Positions 60,401 to 64,000 of a stretch of 64,000 nucleotides of DNA are shown here, piece after piece. The stretch covers positions 1,071,259-1,135,258 of the forward strand of contig NC_016481.1 of assembly GCF_000227115.2 (NCBI RefSeq), in the 5' to 3' direction. The DNA comes from Naumovozyma dairenensis CBS 421 (taxonomy: Eukaryota > Ascomycota > Saccharomycetes > Saccharomycetales > Saccharomycetaceae). The position numbers were made by a program, and so were the translations under genes. Positions within the stretch are counted from its first letter, which is position 1, and each line of letters begins with the position of its first letter. A model generated the notes under the pieces. That model did no database searches and was not told where the DNA came from. It saw nothing but the letters and a program-made list of their open reading frames with translations.

Positions 60401-61618
60401 CTATGGACTAGTAGGTGATAGAGTACTTTTTGTGGAGCTGACAAGCTTGTTTTGTAACTTATCAATCTTTCTTTGGTATGCTTCAATTATTATATTTTTC
60501 TCTTCTAGTTCAAAAATAAGTTCATCATTTTGGATAGTCCCATCGAACAAAGTAGTTTGTGATCTGGAACGTGACCTTGGGCTATAATCACTTTGTATTT
60601 TCCCTTTCAAGTGCAAAATCTCATTTTCTGATAGTTTTTTAGTCCTGTAATTTTCATACAGTAGATCATTGGTAATATCTTTAAATTCTTGTAGATGTGA
60701 CCCTAATATAATACTCTTTAAGAATATAAAATCTGACGTGGTTTTATCCTCGATAATTAATTTACTCCAACCGTGATCTCTAACATGATAAAGTTTCCCA
60801 TCATCTTGACCTACATGTCTTTCTTCACTACAAACTAAATTAAAGGGTAGTAGGTCTTTAATTTTATCTTCGGCATATTCACTTTTCTTCTTATTTTCTT
60901 TTCCTTGAAGAAATAATAATATGTCATCCAGTTTATCATCTTTAAAATCGAATATTTCAATATGATTTTCTTGAATATCTTTCATAATTAAATTTTTGTT
61001 TAATTCTAATTCTTTAACTGTTAAAAGATCAGATTTAGCAATAACAGGGATAATATTAACAATATCGTGTATATTTTTCATCATTTTAATGTCAAATTCT
61101 TTCAACCCTTTAGAAGTTGGTTTAATAAAATAAATACAAACATGAACCCTTTCATCAATCTTCTCTAATTTATTAAAATTTCTTTTAATTTGAATTTCCT
61201 CTTTAAGATAGTTATCAAATTTTGAAATCAAGAACTTTCTAATATCCTCGAAACCCAACAAATTATTAATCTTATCACCAAATCCTTGAAAAAGATTAAT
61301 TTTCAAACTAATGATTGGAACGCCACCATTATCGTTTTGTTCATCTTCTTTAATTTGTATAGTCTTAGTAATCAATTTCATAGGAGATTCATTATCAATC
61401 TCATAAATAAAATCATCTTTATAAGTGGAAGCATCATATTTGGTAGTAGTAGTATTGTTAGTCTCATTCAAATCAACATGTTGTAGACATAAATTATTTA
61501 AAAAAGTTGATTTCCCAATACCAGTCTCACCTAATAATAAGACATTTAAATGAATTGCCTTTTTCGCATTTCTTCTACGACGTATCTCATCTGTGTTGAT
61601 TGAGTATTGGTTTTCCAT
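60401..61618 (-). CDS. SPR28: Sporulation septin Spr28
   Basis: 405 residues (S. cerevisiae 423). Spr28 is a septin made during sporulation that joins filaments at prospore membranes. The P-loop GETGIGKST is intact at residues 30-38, and the G4 motif appears as AKSD. The septin-unique element is recognisable (RDHGWSKLIIEDK, then DFIFLKSIILGSHLQEFKDI and LLYENYRTKKL). A C-terminal Lys/Glu-rich coiled-coil-like segment (LIFELEEKNIIIEAYQRKID) ends the protein. The G3 motif is degenerate: NLFQGFGD where active septins have DTPGFGD, so the magnesium-linked Asp is replaced by Leu109. This suggests slow or absent GTP hydrolysis, which is expected for some septins. Two Ndt80-type cores lie upstream. 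Context matches YDR218C. Confidence 0.92.
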   Translation of the reverse strand: MENQYSINTDEIRRRRNAKKAIHLNVLLLGETGIGKSTFLNNLCLQHVDLNETNNTTTTKYDASTYKDDFIYEIDNESPMKLITKTIQIKEDEQNDNGGVPIISLKINLFQGFGDKINNLLGFEDIRKFLISKFDNYLKEEIQIKRNFNKLEKIDERVHVCIYFIKPTSKGLKEFDIKMMKNIHDIVNIIPVIAKSDLLTVKELELNKNLIMKDIQENHIEIFDFKDDKLDDILLFLQGKENKKKSEYAEDKIKDLLPFNLVCSEERHVGQDDGKLYHVRDHGWSKLIIEDKTTSDFIFLKSIILGSHLQEFKDITNDLLYENYRTKKLSENEILHLKGKIQSDYSPRSRSRSQTTLFDGTIQNDELIFELEEKNIIIEAYQRKIDKLQNKLVSSTKSTLSPTSP

Positions 61619-62001
61619 TTTTATTCTCTTTCGTAGTTGGTTTATATTCTTTTTAGTTTCTTGATTAGAGACAGTTTTGAGGGACCTTAGACCTCTTCTC
61701 GTTCTTCCCTTGGGGTATAAAATAATGTTAGTTCTTAAATCATATTTGTAGATTTGTGTTTTGTGTCGCCATTAGTTTTCGAAAGAAGGTGCGTTTTAAA
61801 AGTGAAGCGTCACAGTCGCGCGGGGCATCGAAACCAGTATTTTCAAGTACTAGGCTAAAACTTACTCATGTCCCGTTAATACGTTCAATTTGTTCTGAGT
61901 GTTCATTTGTTTTTGTATCACATATAAGTATCTATAGATATATTCTACATGAATACACGTTTCTATGTATAGGTTGTATTACATTATTTCAGTAGCAGAT
62001 G
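61619..62001. promoter_or_regulatory. MFB1-SPR28 intergenic region
   Basis: About 380 bp. It carries two Ndt80 (middle sporulation element) cores on the SPR28 strand, listed separately. No RNA gene is seen. Confidence 0.55.
61752..61765 (-). promoter_or_regulatory. Two middle-sporulation elements upstream of SPR28
   Basis: On the SPR28 strand, CACAAAT and CACAAAA lie side by side 134-147 bp upstream of the ATG. Both fit the CRCAAAW core of the Ndt80 site; the outer base is C, not the preferred D, so affinity may be reduced. SPR28 is a mid-sporulation gene in S. cerevisiae. Confidence 0.6.
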
Positions 62002-63615
62002 TTAAACCTTGCGATATGTTTTTTTTCCACTTGAAATAATATTATGATCAGTGGTTGCGTCTAATTTACTCCTGAAAATACCATTTGCATTTCTATCATG
62101 ACTTTGTTGGGACGTACGATCAGTATTATCTTCTTCTGATTCTTTGATGTTGGACATTGGCTGTATATTTTTAGTATTATCTTTAAAAGTCATAGATGAT
62201 GATCTAGACAGTGACGATGCTGGTATATGTGAGGATGAAGATGATGATGCTAGATTTCCATTTTCCTTTTCCAAAAGACTCTTATATTTTGTAAAATTTC
62301 TTTGAAATGAAGTGTTCCTAATTCTTGGTTTATTTTTATTTATTAATAATTTCTTTTCATCTTCCTTTTGTACTTCATTTAAATATGTCCTTGATATTTC
62401 TCTTATGGATACTGTTCGATGGTTATTGTGGTTAACATGATTATGGCGATATAGATGGGTATTATGAGTTAAAGAACCGTACGATTTCGGCGTTATGTTT
62501 GTTTGTTTTTCGGTAGTGTCTTTTAATTGTTTCATCTCTTGTTCCATATTCAAAAAATTTTCAAATAATGCAGCTTTATCTTTAACTTTTTTTGAATTTC
62601 TTAAGTGATTGATTGGATCTTCTTTGGTTTTATTATTATTAGTTTCCTTTGAGTTCTGTTCAATGTATTTTTTATTGGTAACAATTGGTTCTGCTTCTAT
62701 AGTTTTATCGATCTGTAATTTTAGTACCACCTCATTTGAATCTTTCTCTAAAGTGTCATTCGGTGTATTGACAACGTTACTATTATTATTATTTTTGCCA
62801 TTATTGTCTTTATTGTTTTGCTTCATCGTAGAAGTATCATCACATTCCTCATTTGTTATATTCCATTCTTCATCATCTGAGAATAAAGTGGAAGTAGTAG
62901 AGGATCTTGAATGATTTGAATGAGATGAAGTATTTATAATTGGTGTAGGTGAATTTTCTTCCGTTTCATCATACAATAAGACTGAGTGTAGATAATCACT
63001 TTTATTTTGAGGGTGCTTTTGATTCACATCTGGTTTAGTTTGTTCTTTTGTAGATATTTCTTCATGATTGATGAAATTCCTTATACCGTTCAAAATTTTG
63101 AAATATTTCAAAGTATCTTTGGCAAAGCTATTATTATTATTATTATTACTATTCGATTCTTCCTGAATCCCATTATCATTATTGTCTTCCAGAAGTTTCG
63201 TATGGCTAGTGTCTTCGTTGTTTTCACCTAGTTGGAAATGTTTTTGAATATAATGCATTGTTTTAATTATTGAGATTTCATTCTCATTTTCACAGTTTAT
63301 CAAAGAAGACAAAGAACCATTGGATTTGTAATCATCTAAGATATGGAATGTGTCAAATATTAACTTCTTAGTCCAAAGTTTAGCTAAATTATTACTCGTG
63401 TTCGTATTTGTGTTCTTACTGCTATTGGTATTATGATAGTAATTCTTATAGACTACACTTTCGTTAGCCAATATTCGTAATAAATTACAAGTCTTGGCAA
63501 GATTTTGGAGATCACTCATTTGTAATTGTAGTAGTATTTTAAATATAACATTTAAAGGAAGTTCTGTCAATGAACGTTGTTTAGTTGTATCCATCTTAGT
63601 GTTGCCTATATTCAT
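62002..63615 (-). CDS. MFB1: Mitochondria-associated F-box protein Mfb1
   Basis: 537 residues (S. cerevisiae 465). Mfb1 is an F-box protein on mitochondria that anchors the oldest, fittest mitochondria in the mother cell. The F-box lies near the N-terminus at about residues 14-55 (SLTELPLNVIFKILLQLQMS and NLAKTCNLLRILANES), with no WD or LRR repeats after it. The rest is Ser, Asn, Asp and Glu rich, apart from shorter conserved pieces such as SIREISRTYLNEVQKEDEKK and IRNTSFQRNFTKYKSLLEKE. An alternative ATG is at residue 8. Order SPR28-MFB1 matches YDR218C-YDR219C. DAS1 is a related F-box paralogue. Confidence 0.88.
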   Translation of the reverse strand: MNIGNTKMDTTKQRSLTELPLNVIFKILLQLQMSDLQNLAKTCNLLRILANESVVYKNYYHNTNSSKNTNTNTSNNLAKLWTKKLIFDTFHILDDYKSNGSLSSLINCENENEISIIKTMHYIQKHFQLGENNEDTSHTKLLEDNNDNGIQEESNSNNNNNNSFAKDTLKYFKILNGIRNFINHEEISTKEQTKPDVNQKHPQNKSDYLHSVLLYDETEENSPTPIINTSSHSNHSRSSTTSTLFSDDEEWNITNEECDDTSTMKQNNKDNNGKNNNNSNVVNTPNDTLEKDSNEVVLKLQIDKTIEAEPIVTNKKYIEQNSKETNNNKTKEDPINHLRNSKKVKDKAALFENFLNMEQEMKQLKDTTEKQTNITPKSYGSLTHNTHLYRHNHVNHNNHRTVSIREISRTYLNEVQKEDEKKLLINKNKPRIRNTSFQRNFTKYKSLLEKENGNLASSSSSSHIPASSLSRSSSMTFKDNTKNIQPMSNIKESEEDNTDRTSQQSHDRNANGIFRSKLDATTDHNIISSGKKTYRKV

Positions 63616-64000
63616 AATTTCTTTGAGATAGTACTGATAATTTTCAGGAGATTGGCTCTTTTGATGGCTTTTTATTAGATGTATATCAATTGAATATATA
63701 TTCTCTAACTACTCTTAAGTGATCTTTCCCTTCTCAATGGTACTCGGTCCGTTTGAATGTTTCAAGATCCAGGTCTCTGTATCCTTGTTAGCCTTAGTAC
63801 CTAAGTTTACGTATAACCTAATCTTAATATGTTGTGATGGGATCTATAAGCTAAGCTCTTGTTATTCTAAATATCCCATAGTATATCCCCCGTTCCCGTC
63901 TTTTCCCGATGCTATCCCGACGGTCCCCGGGCAATAGCGACAGAACAGTCAAACGGCAGTCGGGGGGCCCATCCATCCATCCATCCATTCATCGTCTAGT
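63616..64000. other. Upstream region of MFB1 to window end
   Basis: About 385 bp with the MFB1 promoter. The last 130 bp are rich in G and C with several CCCG/CGGG groups (Reb1 or Mig1-like fragments, none perfect). A CCAT tetranucleotide array lies at about 63969-63990. No gene seen; the next gene is outside the window. Confidence 0.5.

Overview
This window is nuclear DNA from a budding yeast of the family Saccharomycetaceae. It is AT-rich and gene-dense, and every protein gene reads as one uninterrupted frame. The only intron I can see is in a tRNA-Ile(UAU) gene. Many proteins carry long Asn, Gln, Ser or His tracts and are longer than their Saccharomyces cerevisiae orthologues. That style, with the gene order below, suggests a post-whole-genome-duplication (post-WGD) genus such as Naumovozyma or Kazachstania. 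The genus is an inference; I cannot name the species.

Layout. Block A (1-5.8 kb) is SBE2 (5' end cut by the window), YPQ2 and TRR1, matching S. cerevisiae YDR351W-YDR353W. A synteny break lies between TRR1 and MSS116 (about 5.8-6.1 kb). Block B (6.1-63.6 kb) follows S. cerevisiae YDR194C-YDR219C closely: MSS116, REF2, CAB5, CBS2, RKM2, VPS64, SPC19, COQ4, a THI7-type transporter, MSC2, EBS1, UME6, MSS4, a YDR210W-like CYSTM protein, tRNA-Ile(UAU), GCD6, CDC42, TCP1, UPC2, AHA1, ADR1, RAD9, SPR28 and MFB1.

Two genes in block B, the THI7-type transporter and CDC42, sit in S. cerevisiae on the sister WGD segment (YLR237W, YLR229C). RAV2, TOP3 and BNA5 are absent from the places where the ancestral order would put them. 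This is the pattern of independent gene loss after the genome duplication.

The genes are mostly unrelated housekeeping and regulatory functions, not an operon-like system. They cover mitochondrial RNA and translation (MSS116, CBS2), coenzymes (CAB5, COQ4), redox (TRR1), metal and vitamin transport (MSC2, THI7-type), signalling and polarity (MSS4, CDC42), chaperones (TCP1, AHA1), transcription factors (UME6, UPC2, ADR1), checkpoint control (RAD9) and sporulation (SPR28).

The most interesting signals are regulatory or evolutionary: a perfect zinc-responsive element upstream of the zinc transporter MSC2; a perfect heat-shock element upstream of AHA1; a candidate noncoding RNA gene with Tbf1-type sites and a TATA box between AHA1 and ADR1; a CDC42 copy with an unusual P-loop; a TRR1 gene with a probable mitochondrial presequence, an internal start and an overlapping upstream ORF; and an out-of-frame Gln/Asn-rich tail on EBS1. 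I found no transposon coding sequence, CRISPR array or bacterial-type system. Start codons were placed at ATG; for MSS116, MSC2, UME6 and MSS4 the open frame extends upstream without an ATG. All motif sites were found by eye, not by a scored scan.
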